This document shows positions 1 through 6,467 of a DNA stretch of 13,744 nucleotides, one piece after another. Numbering within the stretch: position 1 is the first letter of the stretch; each line of letters begins with the position of its first letter. Position numbers and translations under genes: made by a program. This stretch comes from Candidatus Aminicenantota bacterium (GTDB lineage: Bacteria > Acidobacteriota > Aminicenantia > UBA2199). Under the pieces are notes generated by a model. The model saw nothing but the letters and a program-made list of their open reading frames with translations, was not told the DNA's origin and did no database searches. Location of the stretch: the NCBI GenBank assembly GCA_023137075.1, contig JAGLQA010000044.1:1-13744 (forward strand), given 5' to 3'.

Positions 1-16
1 GCAGTACTTCTAATAT

Positions 17-817
17 CTAATAGACGATCGCGCTGTAGTAGGCTACCACCCGGTCATAATCGCCACTCGCCTCGCCGGAATTGGTGTAGCAAACGGTTTC
101 TACCTTTGCCGCCCCGGCCTCAAGGGCCGCGGTGAGCATAATGACGGTGGGCGCCATGCCGCACATGGAAATTTTCTCTTCCACAACGGTGTTGCATAGA
201 CCTTTGGGGTCCAGTTTAAGGATCATATCGATGGCTTTGTGGTCCTGTTTTTTTGCGGTTTCGGCATCAAGGAAGTGGGTCATATCGGTGGAAGCGATCA
301 ACAGCAGTTCGTTTTTCTCCTTTAGTATTTGCCCTAGCTCTTTACCGGCTATGGTCAGGTCCCTTAAATCCCAGGAAGACACGGTTATGGGCAGGATTTT
401 GGTTCCGGGGCTCAGGTATTGGATAAAGGGAACCTGCACCTCTAAGGAATGTTCGGATTTTCCGGCATTCGAGTCTATGGCAAAAATCTGAGAATTCCCC
501 ACAATTTTCGTTCGCAGTTCATCATCGAGAGCGGCATCACCTAAAGGTGTTTGCCAGTAATCGTTTCCATCTACCGCGAAAGAATGGCCAAAGCCCTGGT
601 GATTGACCCCCAAAATAATAACCGTCCCTGGAATCTCTACCTTGCCGAATCCTTTGCCGGCGCAGCGGCCCGAATAGATATAACCGGCATGCGGGGATAT
701 GAGTCCTAATACCTTTTTTTTGTTACCTGAGATTTCGATATATTGGGCCAACTCTTTCTCAAGAGTTGCTTTTGACCCGGGATAAAAACTCCCGGCAACA
801 GCAGGCTTTCTAATCAT
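17..817 (-). CDS. MEMO1 family protein (AmmeMemoRadiSam system protein B)
   Basis: This is a 266-residue, full-length member of the MEMO1/LigB-like fold family, which is related to class III extradiol dioxygenases. In prokaryotes it is often found with an AMMECR1 protein and a radical SAM protein, but its biochemical role is not settled. Visible signatures are the N-terminal RKPAVAGSFYP, SPHAGYIYSG with His43, GVNHQG with His73, SEHSLEVQVPF with His123, STDMTHF with His181, and SMCGMAPT with Cys219. His43, His73 and Cys219 match the His/His/Cys metal-site pattern described for human MEMO1. No signal peptide or membrane segment is seen, so it is probably cytoplasmic. The ATG start is backed by AAAGGAG seven bases upstream and the stop is TAG. 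A near-consensus promoter lies just upstream, so it can be transcribed independently. The AMMECR1 and radical SAM partners are not in the window; they could lie beyond its left edge. Confidence 0.93.
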   Translation of the reverse strand: MIRKPAVAGSFYPGSKATLEKELAQYIEISGNKKKVLGLISPHAGYIYSGRCAGKGFGKVEIPGTVIILGVNHQGFGHSFAVDGNDYWQTPLGDAALDDELRTKIVGNSQIFAIDSNAGKSEHSLEVQVPFIQYLSPGTKILPITVSSWDLRDLTIAGKELGQILKEKNELLLIASTDMTHFLDAETAKKQDHKAIDMILKLDPKGLCNTVVEEKISMCGMAPTVIMLTAALEAGAAKVETVCYTNSGEASGDYDRVVAYYSAIVY

Positions 818-838
818 GGTCCTTCTCCTTTCTCAACT

Positions 839-867
839 AATATAACCCCTTATTAACTTTCTGTCAA
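839..867 (-). promoter_or_regulatory. Sigma70-type promoter for the MEMO-family gene
   Basis: Read on the minus strand, TTGACA (862-867) and TATATT (839-844) are separated by exactly 17 bases. The -35 is perfect and the -10 differs from consensus at one position. The start site would fall near position 832, giving a short leader of about 15 bases that contains the AAAGGAG ribosome site. It lies in the only non-coding gap before the MEMO-family gene. No transcript data are available, so this is a sequence match only. Confidence 0.72.
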
Positions 868-870
868 GCC

Positions 871-884
871 CGGGAAGCGTCCCG
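871..884. repeat. Short GC-rich inverted repeat next to the -35 box
   Basis: CGGGA-AGCG-TCCCG can form a 5-bp stem with a 4-base loop, and it stands out in an AT-rich gap. It ends four bases upstream of the TTGACA box. Its position suits an operator, or the remains of a terminator for the membrane-protein transcript. No T-tract follows on the minus strand, so it is not a standard intrinsic terminator. Function unknown. Confidence 0.35.
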
Positions 885-911
885 ATCTATAGAATTACTA
901 TAAACTTTTAT

Positions 912-1835
912 TTAACACGGAGGACACAAATAATAGTTTTTTTTACTCTTGAGTTTGTGTATGTAATTTGTATCTAACCTGGGATTTGTAATTTGTACCC
1001 AACTATACTTGTTCTTCATGGTGCCACTTTCGTAATCGAGTTCGGAACCCAATACGGAGTGGGGGATGAGGTAAACGATTATCATGACAGCAGCGGCCAG
1101 CACCACCCACCAGCGGCTCCTTTTCTGCATGAAGAAAGCGAACAGCCAGAATATAAAAGCGATCAGGGTCTTGTTGTCGGTTAAGTCAATGCCGAAAGGA
1201 AAGCCGGTCCAGAAATCTCCGAAAGCATACTTCTGCACAATGGGTCCAAGTATCATCCCGCCGATGAATACAATTACCAGTGTGATAAGCACCAACCTGT
1301 GATGATTGCCCTCTTTTCTCAGGGCTTCCATCCCAGTTCTCAGGGCAAAGATGAAACCGAAAACCATTAAAACTATATGGATGATTAGGAAGAATCCCGG
1401 CACATCTCCTTTGAATCTGGCCACGATACTTTTACCTTTATTAATCAAAAAACTCTCGTTATCTATAACCACCCGCACTGTATATTCGATCTTGGCGGCC
1501 ATTTCCTCTTTGCCGGGTATTTCACCGGTCAGTACATCTCCTGTCCGTTTCATCTCTATTTCGTCTGTCGCTCTTTTCCAATCGTCCTTGGGGTCTTTAA
1601 AGTTTTTAAAATTTATAAAGGTGGTTACCGCCCTGTCCAGTGCTTTGATCCTGACCGGCAGGTTCTCGTTTATATTCCGGCTTCGCAATAGTCTATAACT
1701 TATTTCTTTTCCTTTAAAGGTTTCTTTTGCCATTACCGGGTGGGTGGGGCCGGTCAAACGCTGGTAGACAAATATTGTCAATGTTAAGAAAACCACTATT
1801 ACCCATAACAGAATCGAATAGTTTTTTTTCTTCAT
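912..1835 (-). CDS. Membrane protein of unknown function, five predicted helices, probably C-terminally extended
   Basis: The 307 residues contain a first membrane helix at about 8-24 after a KKK start (signal anchor). An extracytoplasmic beta-rich domain follows (about 25-145), then four helices at about 146-166, 180-200, 222-236 and 241-259. Basic loops (RTGMEALRKEGNHHR; MQKRSRW) fall on the cytoplasmic side, which puts the C terminus outside. The block GGMILGPIVQKYAFGDFWTG and the DLTDNKT and HSVLGSELDY motifs resemble conserved uncharacterised proteins I recall from Bacteroidota and related phyla; I know no assigned function. In those relatives the protein ends shortly after GSELDY. Here about 40 more residues follow, encoded partly by AT-rich short repeats. 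The ATG start is supported by AGGAG six bases upstream. The gene lies 101 bases after the receiver gene, with at best a weak promoter between, so it may belong to the end of the rpoBC transcript. Confidence 0.8.
   Translation of the reverse strand: MKKKNYSILLWVIVVFLTLTIFVYQRLTGPTHPVMAKETFKGKEISYRLLRSRNINENLPVRIKALDRAVTTFINFKNFKDPKDDWKRATDEIEMKRTGDVLTGEIPGKEEMAAKIEYTVRVVIDNESFLINKGKSIVARFKGDVPGFFLIIHIVLMVFGFIFALRTGMEALRKEGNHHRLVLITLVIVFIGGMILGPIVQKYAFGDFWTGFPFGIDLTDNKTLIAFIFWLFAFFMQKRSRWWVVLAAAVMIIVYLIPHSVLGSELDYESGTMKNKYSWVQITNPRLDTNYIHKLKSKKNYYLCPPC
962..997. repeat. Direct repeat TGTAATTTGTA, two copies
   Basis: The 11-base unit TGTAATTTGTA occurs at 962-972 and 987-997, separated by CTAACCTGGG-like sequence. 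On the coding strand of the membrane protein it reads TACAAATTACA and is translated in the odd C-terminal tail. Short AT-rich tandem units of this type are usually intergenic, which supports the view that the coding frame has run on into former spacer DNA. Confidence 0.6.
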
Positions 1836-1855
1836 TATTTTCTCCTATCAATTGA

Positions 1856-1885
1856 ATATTAATGAGATTCTTTCATTTTTGTGAA
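1856..1885 (-). promoter_or_regulatory. Weak candidate promoter for the membrane protein
   Basis: In the 101-base gap after the receiver gene, the minus strand has TTCACA (1880-1885) and TAATAT (1856-1861) 18 bases apart. Both boxes are two or so bases from consensus in a very AT-rich stretch, where such matches arise easily by chance. No terminator hairpin is visible in this gap, so read-through from rpoC and the receiver gene is also possible. Confidence 0.25.
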
Positions 1886-1936
1886 ATTTTGTGTTTTGCG
1901 TGGCCAAATTTTTTAAATCAAAGTATTTTATAACGT

Positions 1937-2317
1937 TTAATTCTTTTTTTCTTTTTCTTTAAAAATTTCTTCTATGCGTGAAATTACTTTGTCGGGTTTA
2001 AAGGGTTTGGTTAAATAGAAGGACGCGCCAAGGGCGATGGCTTTCGCTTTATTTTCTTCATCTTTATCGGCACTCAAGATTAATACCGGTACGGAAAAGT
2101 TTTCCATTTCTTTCAGTTTTTGTAGTACGACGTCTCCACTCATTATAGGCATCATCATATCCAGAATAATCAGGTCGAAATCCTCCCGAGTGATAAGGTC
2201 TAATCCCACCTTACCGTTGTTAGCTTCCGATACATCGTATCCTCTCCGTGAAAGGTAGTATTGCAACAGCTTTCTTAAAGTTGGTGAATCATCGATTGCC
2301 AATATTTTTTTTGTCAC
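1937..2317 (-). CDS. Stand-alone CheY-like response regulator receiver protein
   Basis: The 126-residue product is a single receiver domain with no output domain. It carries the full phosphorylation site: acidic pair Asp9-Asp10, phospho-acceptor Asp53 (LIILDMMMP), the Thr/Ser switch position Ser82 (LSADKDE) and Lys104 in LTKPF, with Tyr101 near the aromatic switch position. Such proteins act by phosphorylation-dependent binding to a partner; the kinase and the target are not in this window. The start is GTG, and it overlaps the rpoC stop as GTGA. No strong Shine-Dalgarno sequence lies upstream, so translation probably depends on ribosomes ending rpoC. A lysine-rich tail (EKEKKN) ends the protein. 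The position implies co-expression with RNA polymerase subunits. Whether it acts on transcription, motility or another process cannot be told from the sequence. Confidence 0.94.
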   Translation of the reverse strand: MTKKILAIDDSPTLRKLLQYYLSRRGYDVSEANNGKVGLDLITREDFDLIILDMMMPIMSGDVVLQKLKEMENFSVPVLILSADKDEENKAKAIALGASFYLTKPFKPDKVISRIEEIFKEKEKKN

Positions 2318-5300
2318 TTTGCTTTTTTGAAAAAGGTCTCTTTCTCTTCTATCTCAAACCTCTGATAGAATTCATAACCGGTTCCGGCCGGAATCAATCT
2401 GCCCATGGTTACATTTTCTTTGATACCTCTCAGGCAATCTTCCTTTCCGGCAATAGCGGCTTCGGTTAACACCCGGGTTGTTTCCTGGAATGCAGCGGCG
2501 GAAATGAAGCTGTCATATGCGAGAGCAGCTCTTGAGACCGGTAATAGATGGGGTTTTGCTTTCGCCGGTATGCCGCCTTTTGCTTCAACTCTACTATTTT
2601 CTTCTTCAAAATTCCATTTTTCAACAATCTGTTCAGGTATAAACTTGGTATCGCCAACCTCTTCTATCCGTCTCCATTTTATCATCTGCCTGATGATGAT
2701 TTCGATATGTTTATCATTAATTGCCACACCCTGGAGTCTATAAACGTCCTGGATTTCTTTCAAGAGATATTCGGCTAATTTATGTTCACCTAAAACGGTC
2801 AGAATGTCTATGGGATTCAGCGGGCCGTCCATCAGGGGTGTTCCTGCTGTAATCATATCTCCATCGCTGACGATGATATAAGCTCCCCTGGGAATATTGT
2901 GTTCATCCGGGGGTACATTGCTGTCAAAGGGGTGGATGATTATTTTCCGGGATCCTTTTAGAAGTTTGCCATATTCGACGGTCCCGTCGATTTGTGCCAT
3001 TTTAGCCGGGTTTTTCGGTTTTCGGGCTTCGAATAATTCGGTAACCCGGGGTAGACCACCGGTGATATCTTTTGTTTTGGCAAATTCCGAAGGGATTTTA
3101 GCCAGTACGTCACCGGCATTCACGATTGCTCCGTCTTTTACGGTAAGGTGAGCGTTTAAGGGCAGGTAATATCTTCTTCTGATTTTATTTGTGTCTGCGT
3201 CTCGAACGATAATCTGGGGCTGCAGTTCGTCCCTTAATTTTTCATTCTTTATATCTATAATAATAGTGGTAATTTTACCGGTTATTTCATCCCTATCCAG
3301 GACATAAGAAATATTCTCTTCTAAGTCTCTATATTCTACTTTTCCTGTTTCGTTGGTTAAAATAGCATTAATATATGAATCCCATTCTACCAACAAATCT
3401 CCTTTCTCAGTTTTCTGTCCGTCTTTTACCAGGATTTTCGATCCGTAAATAATCGGGTACATCGCCTTTTCTCTATCCTTTGAATCGAAGATTTGAATTG
3501 AACCGACCCGGTTCATGGCAACATAGTCTCCGTTAGGGTCTTCTATAATTTCTAATTCTTTAAATCTTACTTTACCTTCAAAACCGGAATATAATTTACT
3601 CTGGCCTTCGCCGCCGGATGCAACACCTCCGATGTGGAACGTCCGCATGGTTAGCTGGGTGCCGGGTTCTCCGATGGATTGGGCGGCAATAACTCCCACG
3701 GCTTCTCCTAACTCGATTAGTTTCCCGGATGAAAGGTTTCTCCCATAGCACTTTTTGCAGATACCTGAGACCGTCTCACAGGTTAATACGGATCTGATCT
3801 TTAGTTTTAAAACACCGGAATCGATGATCTCTTTGCCTTTGAATTCATCGATCTCTTCACCGGCTCTGACGATGATTTTATCCGGTTCGTCGGGATAGTA
3901 GATATCTTCCAGGGAAGTTCTGCCGACTATACGTTCTATTAACGGTTCGATTTCCTTTCCGAATTCGATGATAGCGGATACTTCCATGCCGTCCATTGTG
4001 CCGCAGTCATCTTCCTTTACAATAACCTCTACGGCTGCGTCAACCAGCTTTCGTGTTAAATAACCGGCATCAGCGGTTTTTAATGCCGTATCTGCCAGAC
4101 CTTTTCGGGCTCCGTGGGTCGATATAAAGTATTGTAGAACCGAAAGACCTTCTTTGAAATTAGCTGTTATGGGAGTTTCAAGTATTTCGCCCGAGGGTTT
4201 TGCCATCAATCCTCGCATACCTGCCAATTGTTTTAACTGGTCTTTGCTGCCGCGGGCGCCGGAGTCGGACATGACGAAGATCGGATTGATCATATCTCCT
4301 TCATAACTCATTTTCTTCATCTGCGCAAACATGGTTTCCCTGATCTCATCTGTCGCCCTACTCCATTTATCGATGATTTGGTTGTGTCTTTCACCTATTG
4401 TCAGACCGCCTTCGTTGTAGATTTTCTCGACTTGTTCCAATTCTTTTTCAGTCCGTTTGATTATTTCTTCCTTCTCCGGTGGGATAAGTAAGTCCGAGAT
4501 ACTTATGGTAAAACCGGCCCTGGTGGCGTACTCAAAGCCCCCCTCTTTCAGTTTGTCTAAAGTCTCGATGGTCGCTTCAAACCCATAAGTCAAATAGATG
4601 TAATAGACGAGGTTTTGTATACCTTTCTTTTTTAATAAACCATTTATAAACGGTATACCTTCCGGCAATAATTGGTTAAATATCACCCGGCCCGGGGTCG
4701 TGATCAACAGCCTGTTATCTTTTTTTGTAATTTCGGTTACGGGGCAATTTGGAATATCCTGGGTATCTAATAAGTACATATCTATGTTCTTAACTTTTCC
4801 GATGTGTTTAACCTTGATTGCGGCATTCAAATCGACAAGATTATGTTCTAAGGCATGAATGACGTCTTTTTGCGAGCCGAAAATCATATTCTCGCCTTTC
4901 AGATTTTTTTTTGTGAAGGTAAGGTAATAAAAACCTAAAATCATATCCTGGGTAGGAACTGCTAGAGGTTTTCCGTTGGCAGGATTCAGGATATTATTGG
5001 ACGCTAACATCAATATTTTTGCTTCAGCCTGGGCCTCTAAGGAGAGGGGGATATGAACCGCCATCTGGTCGCCATCAAAATCAGCATTAAAAGCAGGGCA
5101 GACTAAAGGATGCAGGGTGATTGAATTGCCTTCTACAAGATGAGGTCTGAACGCCTGAATTCCCAACCTGTGAAGTGTCGGCGCTCTATTTAATAGAACC
5201 GTATGTTCTCTGATGACTTCATCAAGTGCGTCCCATATTTCATCCCGGTTATCCTCTACCCAGGTCCTGGCAACCCTCAGGGTGGTTACCATGCCTTTTT

Positions 5301-6453
5301 TTTCAAGCTTATTATAGATAAAGGGTTTAAACAATTCTAAGGCCATCTTTTTGGGAAGTCCGCATTGATCCAATTTTAGGGTAGGGTCAACGACAATTAC
5401 GGATCTACCGGAGTAATCAACGCGTTTTCCCAACAGGTTCTGCCTGAATCTTCCCTGCTTTCCCTTTAACGCATCGGAGAGAGATTTAAGGGGTCTCTTT
5501 TGAGAACTCATATAGCTTTTATTTCGTTTCTGGTTATCAAACAGGGCATCCACCGCCTCTTGCAGCATTCTTTTTTCATTTTTAATGATTAATTCGGGCG
5601 CCTTTAAATCGAGCAGCCGTTTGAGCCTGTTGTTGCGGTTTATAACCCGGCGATAGAGATCGTTTAAGTCCGACGATGCGAAACGGCCGCCGTCTAACCT
5701 GACTAAGGGTCTCAAGTCGGGAGGTAGTACAGGTATGATACTCAATACCATCCATTCCGGGTGATTGCCGGAATTGGCAAAATCTTCCATTAATTTTAGT
5801 CTTCTGGCCATACTCTTTTTTTTCTGGATCGATTTTTCAATATTCAGGCGTGATTTTAGTTCTTCGACTTCCTTTTTAGTATTGAGCATGTTCAGGAGCT
5901 CGTACACGGCTTCGGCACCCATACCCGCTCTAAAGGAACCTTCTCCGTACCGTTCGACTAATTCGATATATTCCTCTTCCCCAAGAATTTGTTTGAATTT
6001 CAGGTTCGGGATATTTCCCGGTTCTATGACAATATAGTTTTCGAAATAAACGATGTGTTCCAATTGTTTTCCGGTTATCTCAAGAATAACAGCAATTCGT
6101 GAAGGTATTCCTTTAAAAAACCATATGTGGGCCACTTTCGAATTTAATTCGATATGGCCCATCCTCTCTCTTCTTACCGAGGAGAGTGTGACTTCCACAC
6201 CGCATTTTTCACAGACAATACCTTTATATTTAAGTCCTTTGTATTTTCCACATAAACACTTGAAATCCTGTGTGGGGCCAAATATCTTGGCGCAGAATAA
6301 TCCGTCTCTTTCAGGTTTAAAGGTTCTATAATTGATGGTTTCAGGTTTGGTTACTTCACCGGATGACCAACCTCTTATAACGTCAGGAGAAGCAAGACTT
6401 ATTTTTATTTTACTATAATCCATTATATTTACTTCTTTTCCTTGCTTTCTCAT
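2314..6453 (-). CDS. rpoC: DNA-directed RNA polymerase subunit beta'
   Basis: This 1379-residue subunit forms half of the polymerase active site. In order: N-terminal zinc ribbon Cys66, Cys68, Cys81, Cys84; catalytic NADFDGD at 456-462 with Mg-binding Asp458, Asp460 and Asp462; bridge-helix region about 766-804 (FKEGLSVLQYFISTHGARKG); second zinc site Cys817, Cys892, Cys899, Cys902; trigger loop from about 928 (GEPGTQLTMRTFHIGG). An SI3-like insertion (about 966-1128) aligns by eye with the E. coli one and leads into TKDITGGLPRV. The length is close to E. coli (1407). The ATG start is chosen because AAGGAG lies eight bases upstream, overlapping the rpoB stop; an alternative is Met11 (MDYSKIK), where conserved similarity begins. 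The gap from rpoB is 12 bases. The stop overlaps the receiver gene by four bases. Confidence 0.99.
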   Translation of the reverse strand: MRKQGKEVNIMDYSKIKISLASPDVIRGWSSGEVTKPETINYRTFKPERDGLFCAKIFGPTQDFKCLCGKYKGLKYKGIVCEKCGVEVTLSSVRRERMGHIELNSKVAHIWFFKGIPSRIAVILEITGKQLEHIVYFENYIVIEPGNIPNLKFKQILGEEEYIELVERYGEGSFRAGMGAEAVYELLNMLNTKKEVEELKSRLNIEKSIQKKKSMARRLKLMEDFANSGNHPEWMVLSIIPVLPPDLRPLVRLDGGRFASSDLNDLYRRVINRNNRLKRLLDLKAPELIIKNEKRMLQEAVDALFDNQKRNKSYMSSQKRPLKSLSDALKGKQGRFRQNLLGKRVDYSGRSVIVVDPTLKLDQCGLPKKMALELFKPFIYNKLEKKGMVTTLRVARTWVEDNRDEIWDALDEVIREHTVLLNRAPTLHRLGIQAFRPHLVEGNSITLHPLVCPAFNADFDGDQMAVHIPLSLEAQAEAKILMLASNNILNPANGKPLAVPTQDMILGFYYLTFTKKNLKGENMIFGSQKDVIHALEHNLVDLNAAIKVKHIGKVKNIDMYLLDTQDIPNCPVTEITKKDNRLLITTPGRVIFNQLLPEGIPFINGLLKKKGIQNLVYYIYLTYGFEATIETLDKLKEGGFEYATRAGFTISISDLLIPPEKEEIIKRTEKELEQVEKIYNEGGLTIGERHNQIIDKWSRATDEIRETMFAQMKKMSYEGDMINPIFVMSDSGARGSKDQLKQLAGMRGLMAKPSGEILETPITANFKEGLSVLQYFISTHGARKGLADTALKTADAGYLTRKLVDAAVEVIVKEDDCGTMDGMEVSAIIEFGKEIEPLIERIVGRTSLEDIYYPDEPDKIIVRAGEEIDEFKGKEIIDSGVLKLKIRSVLTCETVSGICKKCYGRNLSSGKLIELGEAVGVIAAQSIGEPGTQLTMRTFHIGGVASGGEGQSKLYSGFEGKVRFKELEIIEDPNGDYVAMNRVGSIQIFDSKDREKAMYPIIYGSKILVKDGQKTEKGDLLVEWDSYINAILTNETGKVEYRDLEENISYVLDRDEITGKITTIIIDIKNEKLRDELQPQIIVRDADTNKIRRRYYLPLNAHLTVKDGAIVNAGDVLAKIPSEFAKTKDITGGLPRVTELFEARKPKNPAKMAQIDGTVEYGKLLKGSRKIIIHPFDSNVPPDEHNIPRGAYIIVSDGDMITAGTPLMDGPLNPIDILTVLGEHKLAEYLLKEIQDVYRLQGVAINDKHIEIIIRQMIKWRRIEEVGDTKFIPEQIVEKWNFEEENSRVEAKGGIPAKAKPHLLPVSRAALAYDSFISAAAFQETTRVLTEAAIAGKEDCLRGIKENVTMGRLIPAGTGYEFYQRFEIEEKETFFKKAK

Positions 6454-6461
6454 TTTATATA

Positions 6462-6467
6462 CTCCTT
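6462..6467 (-). promoter_or_regulatory. Shine-Dalgarno sequence of rpoC, overlapping the rpoB stop
   Basis: AAGGAG on the minus strand is eight bases from the ATG at 6451-6453 and shares bases with the TAA stop of rpoB (6466-6468). It favours the upstream rpoC start over Met11 (codon at 6421-6423), which has only a scattered purine-rich stretch before it. It also suggests coupled translation of the two large subunits. Confidence 0.75.

Noticed and set aside
132..491. Plus-strand open frame of 119 codons inside the MEMO-family gene
   Set aside because: The minus-strand frame has clear MEMO family motifs through this region; the plus frame has none.
871..884. GC-rich hairpin as an intrinsic terminator of the membrane-protein transcript
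   Set aside because: No T-tract follows on the minus strand; the next bases are GGGCTTGACAG. I list it only as an inverted repeat.
912..923. C-terminal CPPC of the membrane protein as a thioredoxin-like redox motif
   Set aside because: It is at the very end of a tail that looks like read-through into spacer DNA, without any thioredoxin fold around it.
924..960. Inverted repeat ACACAAA...TTTGTGT around an A/T run
   Set aside because: The arms are only 7 bp, 23 bases apart and AT-rich, and no T-tract follows on the coding strand; chance pairing is likely.
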